The position numbers were made by a program, and so were the translations under genes. From assembly GCA_024508935.1 (NCBI GenBank), contig JANINW010000095.1:49392-84047 (forward strand): a stretch of DNA of 34,656 nt, written 5' to 3'. The notes under the pieces are model-generated. The model had not been told where the DNA came from, ran no database searches, and saw only the letters and a program-made list of their open reading frames with translations. The first letter of the stretch is position 1, and the number at the start of each line of letters is the position of its first letter. The stretch comes from Flavipsychrobacter sp. Its GTDB lineage: Bacteria; Bacteroidota; Bacteroidia; Chitinophagales; Chitinophagaceae. Of this stretch, positions 16,194-24,092 are shown one piece after another.

Positions 16194-17164
16194 GCCAGGT
16201 GATCTATGCCGGTCATTTTATTGCAGGCAGGGTCCCATATCTTCAACCTGAAACAAGCAGCAATTTCTGCCGGATTTAAAGACGTGGTTTTAGCTTTTTG
16301 TAATTCAGGTATTGCAGCCATAGCTTCGGGCAGGCGATAAAAAGGTATTCTTGAATTCAGGTGGTGAATATGATGATAACCGATATTGGCCGTACACCAT
16401 TGCATAAAAGGGTTCATCACCATATAGCTCGATGATTCAAGCGCCGCTATCTCATATTTCCAATCGGCATTATCATTAAATGTAGTACCGGGAAAATTAT
16501 GCTGTGCATAAAACAGGTAAGCGCCGAGTGCACTGGACAGCATAAAAGGGATGAATAATATACACAGCCAGTTTTGCCAGCCAAGAAATTGCAGCACCAA
16601 TATATTGATAGCTATATGCAGCAGTATGGCAATGATGGAATCATAATGTTTTTTTGGCGCGCTTATAAAAGAACTTAAACACATGCCCGCTATGAACATG
16701 GTAAAATAACCACCCAGTATAGTAAGCGGATGACGTATGGCCAGGTATATCCTTCTTTCCGACGGTGTCATTGCCAGGAATTTTGCTTTCGAAGCAATAG
16801 GATAGGAACCGATACTGGCACTAAACAGTTTTGAATTATGGTTATGGTGATAATCGTGCGAGCGTTTCCAGATGCTGGTTGGCACTAATACATATATCCC
16901 GTATACGGTCATCAATATATTAGCCAGGGGAGAACGATGCAGTATTGCATGATGCTGAAAATCGTGATAGATAACGAACATGCGCACCATGAGCAAACCG
17001 GTGAACAGTCCCAGTGCTATTTTTGCAATCAGGTAAGGCATGGCTATTGTGGCAGCAATACTTGCAGCCAGCAAAAGCAAAGTAGACAATGTATACCACC
17101 AGCTTTTAAACCGGTCTTCTTTTGCAAATGGTTTTGTAGCTAATATCAATTCCTTACCCTGCAT
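16160..17164 (-). CDS. Fatty acid desaturase family membrane protein (second type)
   Basis: This 334-residue integral membrane di-iron protein has three histidine clusters: H-D-F-Q-H-H (67-72), H-D-Y-H-H-N-H (103-109) and H-H-I-H-H (264-268), plus an extra H-N at 222-223. Four hydrophobic segments are visible (about 28-65, 82-97, 150-168 and 176-218). The spacing fits the omega-3/acyl-lipid and carotenoid-hydroxylase-like branch of the superfamily rather than the front-end type found at 8947. It is the last gene of a six-gene operon and overlaps the acyltransferase stop by 11 nt. Co-expression with a lipid A-type acyltransferase hints that it modifies envelope lipids. Substrate is unknown. 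Confidence 0.85.
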   Translation of the reverse strand: MQGKELILATKPFAKEDRFKSWWYTLSTLLLLAASIAATIAMPYLIAKIALGLFTGLLMVRMFVIYHDFQHHAILHRSPLANILMTVYGIYVLVPTSIWKRSHDYHHNHNSKLFSASIGSYPIASKAKFLAMTPSERRIYLAIRHPLTILGGYFTMFIAGMCLSSFISAPKKHYDSIIAILLHIAINILVLQFLGWQNWLCILFIPFMLSSALGAYLFYAQHNFPGTTFNDNADWKYEIAALESSSYMVMNPFMQWCTANIGYHHIHHLNSRIPFYRLPEAMAAIPELQKAKTTSLNPAEIAACFRLKIWDPACNKMTGIDHLAQPTSSLNSIP

Positions 17165-18113
17165 ATGCTTTCTCCTTCATTGTGTTTGTTGTTTGTCGCT
17201 TATGTTTCCAGCGGCGGTGCGACCAAAGCCACACTTCCGGCTGTGCTATAATATCTTTCTCCAGGCGCTGTGTATGTGCGGTAGATAGTTCCCCTTCGCT
17301 TGTCAGTTTTGGGTTATCTGTCATTACTTCAGCGTTTATTTCATAATAGCCACGTTTTACTCTTTTTATAGTAGCGTATACAACGGTATAATCTATTTTG
17401 CGTGCTATCACTTCAGCGCCCTTGAATACAGGTGTATCCTGGTTGAGGAACTGCATCCAGTGGGCATTATCTGGCGAAGGGGTCTGGTCTGCAATAAATG
17501 CAGTAGCGTTTAATTCATTCCTTTGGGCCAGCATTTCGCGGAAGGTATCCTTCATGGCTATCAGCTTAGTGCCAAAACGGGTACGCATCCGGTACATCAA
17601 CCCATCGAAATACTTATTTCTAAGTGGGTGATAGATAACATACAACTGGTGCCTGCACAGCATACTAAATGAATTCCCTGCCCATTCCCAGTTTCCCAGG
17701 TGGCCCATTACCAGTATGATACTTTTGTTTTCTTCAGCCAGCCGGTTAAATACTTCAGTTGCCTGTTTACTGAACCGGCATCTTTTCAGCATGGCCTTAC
17801 GGCTAATAGTGAGGGTTTTAAATGTTTCTAAAAAAAGATCCGCCAGGTATTTATAATAACGCTTACATATAAGATTTATTTCCCGCTCGGTTTTTTCAGG
17901 AAAAGAATTGCGCAGGTTTTTCATCACTACCTGCTTGCGGTAACCTAAAACCCGGAACAGCATAAAATACAATCCATCGGACAAGATATAGAGCAGGGGA
18001 AAGGGCAGGACCGAGACTAAATAGATAAAGGGTATAGATATGTAATAAACTATTGCCTGCAATGTTATATGTTTTAGGAATTTGGTAAAGATATAATTTT
18101 GCCTGTAGGACAA
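17154..18113 (-). CDS. Lipid A biosynthesis acyltransferase-like protein (LpxL/HtrB family)
   Basis: This is a membrane-anchored acyltransferase that transfers a fatty acyl chain to a lipid acceptor, in known members lipid A. The catalytic H-x4-E motif is present (H138 to E143, within GHLGNWEWAG). An N-terminal membrane anchor (about residues 18-54) and the KNLRNSFPEKTE-x-E segment of this family are also visible. Length (319) is normal. No ATG precedes the anchor. The TTG at 18113, 4 nt after the stop of the DUF763 gene, is the best start and implies translational coupling. It could also act on aminolipids or ornithine lipids, which use the same family in Bacteroidota. It ends inside the start of the desaturase gene. 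Confidence 0.87.
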   Translation of the reverse strand: MSYRQNYIFTKFLKHITLQAIVYYISIPFIYLVSVLPFPLLYILSDGLYFMLFRVLGYRKQVVMKNLRNSFPEKTEREINLICKRYYKYLADLFLETFKTLTISRKAMLKRCRFSKQATEVFNRLAEENKSIILVMGHLGNWEWAGNSFSMLCRHQLYVIYHPLRNKYFDGLMYRMRTRFGTKLIAMKDTFREMLAQRNELNATAFIADQTPSPDNAHWMQFLNQDTPVFKGAEVIARKIDYTVVYATIKRVKRGYYEINAEVMTDNPKLTSEGELSTAHTQRLEKDIIAQPEVWLWSHRRWKHKRQTTNTMKEKAYAG

Positions 18114-18117
18114 AAAG

Positions 18118-19329
18118 CTAAAATAGCTTTAATTGCGTGTCAGGTCCTTTAGATTTGGGTGGTGTGGCCTTCCCAAACACGGTACGGCCCCCATACTTCC
18201 AGCTATCATTACGTTCCCGTTCCACCAATTGTTCAAAATTGTCATTGGGTTGAAAATCTTTTTCTAAACGTGCTGCTGCCTTATGCAGGTTTTTAATGGC
18301 CTCATTCTTTTCTGTATTGCCAATTTTTGCATGATTCACGGCTGTTTCTAATACCTGTATGGTTTCATCATATACACGGGTAGGTACAGGAAACGGATGG
18401 CCATCTTTGCCGCCATGAGCAAAAGAATACCTGGCGGGGTCCTCAAACCTGGAAGGGGTACCATGTATTACCTCGCTTACTAATGTGAGTGACTGTAAAG
18501 TGCGTGGGCCTAATCCTTCCAGTAAGAGCAATGATTCCATATCAAGCGCTTCCTTTTCATAGGCTACAGCCAAAACACTGCCTAATCTTTTCAGGTCTAT
18601 ATCTTTGGCTCTTACATCATGGTGAGATGGCATATTCAGCTTACGGGCCTCTTCTAATATCAGCTCCGGTTTTTCGCCGGCTATATTTAATATGCCTGCG
18701 CGGGTACTGCCGGCTGACTTATCTGTAAGATTTAATATTTGTCCCTGGCTCTTTCCATATATGAAAGTATGCGGTTCTTCTACAAATGACTTAATGGTAG
18801 GAGAGTGCCAGTGGTAACGGCGCGCCATGCCGTTACCATCATTCATGCCTTGCTGTATCACCGCCCACTCACCTTCGCTGCTTACTACAAATGAATGCAG
18901 GTAAATATTATAGCCATCTTGTATAGCTGTATTATCTACCTTGGCAGAAAGGCGGCTGCTGCGCACAAGCAGGTTGCCATCCAACCCGGTCGTTTCCGAT
19001 ATCTTCATCAGCTCGGCAGGCGTTTCGCGGGAATGTTTGCCTTTGCCGCCGCATATATAAATACCTAATTCTTTGCTGCGTTTATTCACAGATTGCTTCA
19101 ATGCCCCCATTACCGATGTGGTAATACCGGAAGAATGCCAGTCCATACCCAGCACACAACCCAGCGACTGGAACCAGAACGGATCGCTGATGCGCTGCAG
19201 TAATGCAGTTTTTCCATAATCTGTTATTATTGCCTCTGTAATGGCCACGCCCAGCTTGCTCATGCGCTGGTATAGCCAGGCAGGTACATGCCCATAATGC
19301 AGGGGAAGGTCAGCATACGCTCTGCTCAT
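18118..19329 (-). CDS. DUF763 family protein with helix-hairpin-helix motif
   Basis: This 403-residue protein belongs to DUF763. The evidence is the N-terminal block ADLPLHYG-x-x-PAWLY, the DPFWFQSLGCVLGMDWHSSG segment (about 49-68) with GIT-T-x-V-x-GALK, and a GGKGKHSRETP loop (94-104). A helix-hairpin-helix-like stretch (about 266-288, LLLLEGLGPRTLQSL) suggests nucleic-acid binding. The biochemical function of DUF763 is unknown to me; published genomes often place it in archaea and thermophiles. Here it lies 3 nt after the molybdoenzyme stop and 4 nt before the acyltransferase, within one operon. Neither neighbour explains it. No signal peptide: cytoplasmic. Confidence 0.87.
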   Translation of the reverse strand: MSRAYADLPLHYGHVPAWLYQRMSKLGVAITEAIITDYGKTALLQRISDPFWFQSLGCVLGMDWHSSGITTSVMGALKQSVNKRSKELGIYICGGKGKHSRETPAELMKISETTGLDGNLLVRSSRLSAKVDNTAIQDGYNIYLHSFVVSSEGEWAVIQQGMNDGNGMARRYHWHSPTIKSFVEEPHTFIYGKSQGQILNLTDKSAGSTRAGILNIAGEKPELILEEARKLNMPSHHDVRAKDIDLKRLGSVLAVAYEKEALDMESLLLLEGLGPRTLQSLTLVSEVIHGTPSRFEDPARYSFAHGGKDGHPFPVPTRVYDETIQVLETAVNHAKIGNTEKNEAIKNLHKAAARLEKDFQPNDNFEQLVERERNDSWKYGGRTVFGKATPPKSKGPDTQLKLF

Positions 19330-19332
19330 AAT

Positions 19333-21654
19333 CTACTCCTCATGTTTTCTCAACTTCAATATCACCATTTTCGATGTAGGGGTGTTGCTCTTTTCTGCAA
19401 CGCTGGTTATAGGTACCAGTACATTTGTTTCAGGGAAATAGGTAGCGGTGCACTGTTCCGGTATGCTGAAAGATATTATGATAAACTTTCTTGCAACACG
19501 CTCTACACCATCATGAAAATTATACAGGTCTACTACATCCCCATTCTTAAAACCTAACCGGCTGATATCTTTCTCATTCATAAAAATTACCCTGCGTTCA
19601 TTCAAAACACCCCGGTAACGGTCATCCAGTCCATAGATAGTAGTATTGAACTGGTCATGGCTGCGAATGGTCATCATCATCAATTCGTCCGCTTCCAGTT
19701 TCGGGAAAGCTACTTCGGCTATATTAAAATGTGCCTTGCCGGTAGTTTTCACATTAAACTTTCCCTGCCTGGATGTATTGGGCAGGTAGAACCCTCCCGG
19801 GTGACGCACCCGTTTATTATAATCTTCAAAACCGGGTATGGTCAGTTCTATATCATTGCGGATATAGTCATAATGTTCTTCATACAAATCCCAGTTCACT
19901 TTACTTTCTTTACCGAGCACAGCTTTTGCCAGGCGGCATACAATAACCGGCTCGCTGAGCAAATGCTCTGATATAGGCTTTAATCCGCCTTTTGACATCT
20001 GCACTACACCCATAGAGTTTTCACAGCTTATAAACTGCTCTTCTCCGTTCATTACATCCTTATCACTGCGGCCGTAACAGGGTAGTATCAATGCTTCTTC
20101 TCCATGCACTAAGTGGCTGCGATTCAATTTGGTAGATACGTGTACCGTAAGTTTACATTTACGTAATGCACGGGCTGTAAACTCTGTATCCGGCGTAGCA
20201 GAAAGAAAATTACCGCCCATAGCAAAAAACACTTTGGCCTTTCCTTCATGCATCGCATGGATACATTCTACCACGTCATAACCGTGCTTGCGGGGCGGTT
20301 CAAAACCATATACATGTTTCAGCTTATCCAGGAATTCATTGGAAGGTTTTTCATAGATGCCCATGGTGCGGTCGCCCTGCACATTACTGTGCCCCCTTAC
20401 CGGGCAGGTACCGGCACCGGGTTTACCTATGCTTCCTTTTAATAGCAACAGGTTTACAACCTCCTTAATGGTATCGACCGCATTTTTATGCTGCGTGAGG
20501 CCCATAGCCCAGCAGGCAATGATCTTATGTTTATGCTTTAATACTTCAGCGGTTTCTTTAATTTGTTCCAGCGAGATACCGCAGGCTTCAGCCAGCTCAT
20601 CTATGTTGTATTTCTTTATGTTTTGTATATAATTCTTATAATCAAGGGTATTCTGCTGAATAAAACCATGATCGAAAACGCTGCCGGGGTATTTTTCATC
20701 TTCTTCGATGAGTAATGATATGATGGCTTTTAATAATGCCATATCACCATTCAGTTTCACCTGTAGGAATATATCTGTCAGCTTAGCCTTAATACCTAAG
20801 GCACCTTTTACCGTCTGAGGATTGCTGAAACCGATCAGCCCGGTCTCGGGCAGGGGGTTAACAGAAATGATCGTGCAACCGTTTTCTTTTGCTTTCTGTA
20901 GCGCCGACAACATCCGCGGGTGGTTGGTGCCGGGGTTTTGTCCTAGTATGATAATAACTTCAGCTTCATAAAAATCCTCAAGTGTTACAGAGCCTTTACC
21001 TATACCCAGGGATTCTCCCAGTGCTACCCCGCTGGACTCGTGACACATGTTGGAACAGTCGGGCAGGTTATTAGTGCCATACTCACGTACAAATAACTGG
21101 TACAGGAAAGCGGCCTCATTGCTGGTACGGCCCGATGTATAAAATACAGCCTCATCAGGACTGTTCAGTTCATTTATAGTTTTAGCTATTAATTCAAATG
21201 CCTTATCCCAACTAATTGGCAGATAATGTGTTGCTCCTTTTGGCAGATACATGGGTTCTGCAACGCGTCCTTTCTTACCAATATCGTAGTCGTTTAATTC
21301 TGCCAATTCTTTTACTGAATTTTCTCGGAAAAATTTGGCTGTCAGTCGTTTAGTGGTCGCTTCTTCAGCTATTGCTTTAGCTCCGTTCTCGCAATATTCA
21401 GCTATAGGCGATCGTTCATCGTCAGGGTCGGGCCAGGCACAGCCGGGGCAGTCATAGCCATCCTTCTGGTTCAGTTTCAGCAGTGCTTTAAATCCCCGGG
21501 CAGCATCCATTTCTCTCAGGATATGCCGCGCACTCGAGATAACCGCAGGTATACCTGCGGCAACCGTCTTGGGCTTGGTCAGCTTCAGGTGCAGGAACTC
21601 TTCCGGGTTCTCCGCATTCGGTTCATTATTATATTTGTCTTTTACATCGCTCAT
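19333..21654 (-). CDS. YdeP/FdhF-family molybdopterin oxidoreductase (formate dehydrogenase-like)
   Basis: This 773-residue molybdenum bis-MGD enzyme belongs to the YdeP branch of the formate dehydrogenase alpha family. The N-terminal cysteine set (C69-x-x-C72 in DCPGCAWPDP, then C88 before ENGAKA) is the YdeP-type Fe-S site. The segment YTSGRTSNEAAFLYQL (172-187) and NLPDCSNMCHESSG (196-209) follow. Cys204 sits at the position of the selenocysteine of FdhF, so this is a Cys, not Sec, enzyme. MGD-binding motifs (IILGQNPGTNHPRML, GTCPVRGHSNVQGDRTMG) and a C-terminal MopB-type domain (about 640-770) are present. No beta or gamma electron-transfer subunit is adjacent, so it may work as a soluble stand-alone enzyme. 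True substrate is not established for this branch. It shares an operon with fdhD (start overlaps the upstream stop, ATGA). Confidence 0.92.
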   Translation of the reverse strand: MSDVKDKYNNEPNAENPEEFLHLKLTKPKTVAAGIPAVISSARHILREMDAARGFKALLKLNQKDGYDCPGCAWPDPDDERSPIAEYCENGAKAIAEEATTKRLTAKFFRENSVKELAELNDYDIGKKGRVAEPMYLPKGATHYLPISWDKAFELIAKTINELNSPDEAVFYTSGRTSNEAAFLYQLFVREYGTNNLPDCSNMCHESSGVALGESLGIGKGSVTLEDFYEAEVIIILGQNPGTNHPRMLSALQKAKENGCTIISVNPLPETGLIGFSNPQTVKGALGIKAKLTDIFLQVKLNGDMALLKAIISLLIEEDEKYPGSVFDHGFIQQNTLDYKNYIQNIKKYNIDELAEACGISLEQIKETAEVLKHKHKIIACWAMGLTQHKNAVDTIKEVVNLLLLKGSIGKPGAGTCPVRGHSNVQGDRTMGIYEKPSNEFLDKLKHVYGFEPPRKHGYDVVECIHAMHEGKAKVFFAMGGNFLSATPDTEFTARALRKCKLTVHVSTKLNRSHLVHGEEALILPCYGRSDKDVMNGEEQFISCENSMGVVQMSKGGLKPISEHLLSEPVIVCRLAKAVLGKESKVNWDLYEEHYDYIRNDIELTIPGFEDYNKRVRHPGGFYLPNTSRQGKFNVKTTGKAHFNIAEVAFPKLEADELMMMTIRSHDQFNTTIYGLDDRYRGVLNERRVIFMNEKDISRLGFKNGDVVDLYNFHDGVERVARKFIIISFSIPEQCTATYFPETNVLVPITSVAEKSNTPTSKMVILKLRKHEE

Positions 21655-22022
21655 TGGTTACGCACTAAAAGAGGGTTGTCAAAATTATCTGTTTGATCTT
21701 CATGCGTTTCATCAAGACATTTGAAGTCTTTTTCAATCAATAAGAACAATTTTTTTCCATTATCAAGGTTCATATAATTTTCAAAACCTACGCGATCAGT
21801 ATCTATCCACTGGCGTGCAAAACTGCGCGGCACCAGCATGGTTATGGTGTTATTGTCGAAAGTTGCATAGAGCTCATCTATGTCTGCAACTTTCAATATA
21901 TATGTAAGCGTTGCGTGACCGAATTCCGTTCTTTCCATGATCTCTCCATCTGTTCCTATTCTGTCCAGTTCAGACCTGGTGATACGCATACGGACTGAAT
22001 TACCCTTGATTCTTATTTTCAT
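21651..22022 (-). CDS. Small DUF7009-like protein between fdhD and the molybdoenzyme
   Basis: This 123-residue cytoplasmic protein starts with MKIRIKGNSVRMRITRSE, a pattern I associate with the Bacteroidota family DUF7009; I could not check this. Later segments also seem family-typical: RTEFG, LTYIL, NTITMLVP, and an FKCLDETHEDQTDNFDNP tail with a C-x-D-E. It is sandwiched with 4-nt overlaps on both sides (ATGA to fdhD and ATGA to the molybdoenzyme), so its production is tied to both. That position suggests a role in maturation, for example a chaperone for cofactor insertion, but the sequence shows no catalytic motif. One cysteine. Confidence 0.8.
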   Translation of the reverse strand: MKIRIKGNSVRMRITRSELDRIGTDGEIMERTEFGHATLTYILKVADIDELYATFDNNTITMLVPRSFARQWIDTDRVGFENYMNLDNGKKLFLLIEKDFKCLDETHEDQTDNFDNPLLVRNQ

Positions 22023-22843
22023 ATATCAATTCTTTCAGCGTTAGAATAAATATTAAACCGTTCGCCCCTGAGGAAGCCTATCAGGGTGATACCACTTTCC
22101 TCAGCCAGCTCAACTGCCAGGCTGGAGGGTGCTCCGACAGCGGCAATAATGCGGATGCCTGCCATCGTAGCCTTTTGTACCAATTCAAAACTTGCCCGGC
22201 CACTGAGCAGCAGCAGGTATTTGTCCAAGGGTAATAGGTCTTCTTCCAGGGCAGCGCCAACTAGTTTATCTAGTGCATTATGCCTGCCCACATCTTCCCG
22301 GGTCAGCAAAAGTTGTCCGGAAACATCAAAAAGAGCGGAAGCGTGTAACCCCCCGGTACTATCAAACACATCTTGCCGGCTCCGAAGTATATCTGGCAAT
22401 TTATATATCAGCGATGCAGGAAACCGCAGTTCATCTCCCGAAACAAGGATATTGCAAACCGTTCTTACGGCATCTATTGAAGATTTTCCGCATACACCGC
22501 AACTGGAAGTAGTATAAAAATGACGTTCCAGTTTTGCCATATCCAGGTTGATGTCTTCGGCCAGTGATACCTGTACAATGTTTTCCAGCAGGGTAGTAAT
22601 GGACTTTATATCACTGAACCGGCTAATTATTCCCTCTGTAAAAAGAAAACCGGTGGCTAATTCTGCATCGTTGCCGGGGGTACGCATGGTGACCGATAAG
22701 CTTTTTTGCTTCCTGGCAGTAGCAGGGCCATATTCCAGTTTTATCTCCAAAGGTTCCTCAGCCGCCAATATATCATTGGTGTCAGTAATACGGTCGGCGT
22801 TTACTTTTTTGATATTGATCTGGGTAGTAGCTGCAGATACCAT
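22019..22843 (-). CDS. fdhD: Formate dehydrogenase accessory sulfurtransferase
   Basis: FdhD moves sulfur from a cysteine desulfurase to the Mo-bis-MGD cofactor of formate dehydrogenases, which is needed for activity. The product has 274 residues, the usual size. The essential C-G-V-C-G motif is present (C115, C118, in SSCGVCGKSS). So are the N-terminal EEPLEIKL block, TGFLFTEGII, GGLHASALF and the REDVGRHNALDKLVG segment that defines the family. It leads a six-gene operon including its likely client enzyme, two genes downstream. A possible -7 element and a palindrome lie upstream. Confidence 0.95.
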   Translation of the reverse strand: MVSAATTQINIKKVNADRITDTNDILAAEEPLEIKLEYGPATARKQKSLSVTMRTPGNDAELATGFLFTEGIISRFSDIKSITTLLENIVQVSLAEDINLDMAKLERHFYTTSSCGVCGKSSIDAVRTVCNILVSGDELRFPASLIYKLPDILRSRQDVFDSTGGLHASALFDVSGQLLLTREDVGRHNALDKLVGAALEEDLLPLDKYLLLLSGRASFELVQKATMAGIRIIAAVGAPSSLAVELAEESGITLIGFLRGERFNIYSNAERIDI

Positions 22844-22886
22844 GTTCTCAAATTTACCAAAATTTGGCCAGAGATAGAGCAGGGTA

Positions 22887-22894
22887 CAAAAGTG
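22887..22894 (-). promoter_or_regulatory. Possible -7 element of the fdhD operon
   Basis: The minus strand reads CACTTTTG, one base off TAnnTTTG, 43 nt before the fdhD ATG. Confidence 0.3.
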
Positions 22895-22943
22895 ATTTTG
22901 CGTGTTAAATGTGCATAGCTGCCGGGCATCTAAATTATAAAAT

Positions 22944-22956
22944 TGACATTATGTCA
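22944..22956. promoter_or_regulatory. Perfect palindrome upstream of the fdhD operon
   Basis: TGACATTATGTCA is symmetric apart from its central base. It is centred about 70 nt upstream of the start predicted from the weak -7 element, a position typical of activators of the Crp/Fnr type. The regulator is not identified. Confidence 0.45.
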
Positions 22957-23013
22957 TACCGGAATATTTGGATGCACTACAATTATGTATAATAAAATAT
23001 TTACAATAATAAT

Positions 23014-23607
23014 TTATTTATTGCGTAATTGCTTTATAGTATTTTCATATGCTTCAATTGTATCTATACTTGAAATTGACATTTGATTTTCAGGAACGAT
23101 TATATGTCCAGAACATTCTCTCAAAACAGCTTGTACCGAAAAGCTATTTTGTTTAAATTTTTTTTGTAAATGATTTATTATATCATGATGATAATGAGAT
23201 AGTAATGGTTCTAAAATGTTGCCCGATTTGTTTGCAAAACAGTTGTATAATATAGTTTCAAGTTTTACTTCAAGTAGCTTCCTTAATTCTGTTGTCGTTA
23301 TGAATGGATAATCGCAACCGACTACTAAAAAATCTGTATTGGGGTATGTTTCCATCGCAGTTAATAAGGCTGCCATAGGACCAATATTTTCATAAATAGG
23401 GGCATCTACAATGGTTTGATACGAATCTGGTATAGATGATTTTTGTGATTTGTTGCAGGAAATGAATACCTTTTCACAGAGGGGTTCCAGCATTTCATAC
23501 AGGTAGTAGCGCTGGGGTTTGCCATGGTAGTTGAGCAGGCTTTTGTCAGTACCCATACGGCTGCTTTGACCACCGCAAACTACCAGGCCATAAGTGGGCG
23601 TATTCAT
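23014..23607 (-). CDS. mobA: Molybdenum cofactor guanylyltransferase
   Basis: MobA attaches GMP to molybdopterin to make the MGD cofactor used by the downstream formate dehydrogenase-like enzyme. The nucleotidyltransferase signature GGQSSRMGTDKSLL is at residues 12-25. The D-x-P-x-x-E-N-I-G-P-M-A-A segment and VVGCDYPF (metal-binding DxP-type strand) follow. Length (197) is normal. Its ATG overlaps the NTPase stop by 4 nt. The DNA is clearly more AT-rich from about 23010 to 23450 than the rest of the window, with many TTA, ATA and AAA codons, which could reflect foreign origin or relaxed selection. It ends about 170 nt before the fdhD start, in the same direction. Confidence 0.93.
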   Translation of the reverse strand: MNTPTYGLVVCGGQSSRMGTDKSLLNYHGKPQRYYLYEMLEPLCEKVFISCNKSQKSSIPDSYQTIVDAPIYENIGPMAALLTAMETYPNTDFLVVGCDYPFITTTELRKLLEVKLETILYNCFANKSGNILEPLLSHYHHDIINHLQKKFKQNSFSVQAVLRECSGHIIVPENQMSISSIDTIEAYENTIKQLRNK

Positions 23608-24092
23608 TCAAAAAAACTTTTATTTAAGACAATTGCCTTATCCAGGTTATAATGACATATTGCCTGCTCGAGCAAATAATCGCGTATGACCAGGAGTAAC
23701 CCCCCGGTGGGATTTATCTTATATAAATCTATAATCTGGCTCAAGGCAGGTTCGAGGCCGGTTTGCTGCTCTATCTCCAATTTCCCTACTTCGTCAACTA
23801 ACAACCAGTCGGGGCGACTATTAGCAGATCTTATTAATATGTCCCTGGCTTTTTCAAACCCTGCCGCACTAAACTTGTATTTGCCAATACTTATTAATTC
23901 ACCCGTATATGTTTCATCTGTCTGCAAGTCATAATATGTGTTATCTGCAATATCATATACTTTTCTAATGTCATTTATATCAGGTGTAAGTATGCCGGCA
24001 ACATTTGCCTGTCCTTTCAGCCAGTTTTGCAGCAATGTGGTTTTGCCACTATGTATTGGCTGGCTCAGTATGTATATGCCCGGAGCTATCAT
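23604..24092 (-). CDS. P-loop NTPase, nucleoside-triphosphatase (THEP1)-like
   Basis: This 162-residue protein has a Walker A motif (SQPIHSGKTTLL, residues 9-20) and a Walker B motif WLLVDEVGKLEI (near 95-106). The combination DE-x-GKLE is characteristic of the THEP1/NTPase_1 family of small NTPases. Between mobA and a membrane protein it may serve a MobB-like role in molybdenum cofactor synthesis, or energise the membrane protein; both are inference. It overlaps the end of the membrane protein gene by 44 nt and mobA by 4 nt, so the three are tightly co-translated. No further domain is visible. Confidence 0.8.
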   Translation of the reverse strand: MIAPGIYILSQPIHSGKTTLLQNWLKGQANVAGILTPDINDIRKVYDIADNTYYDLQTDETYTGELISIGKYKFSAAGFEKARDILIRSANSRPDWLLVDEVGKLEIEQQTGLEPALSQIIDLYKINPTGGLLLVIRDYLLEQAICHYNLDKAIVLNKSFFE

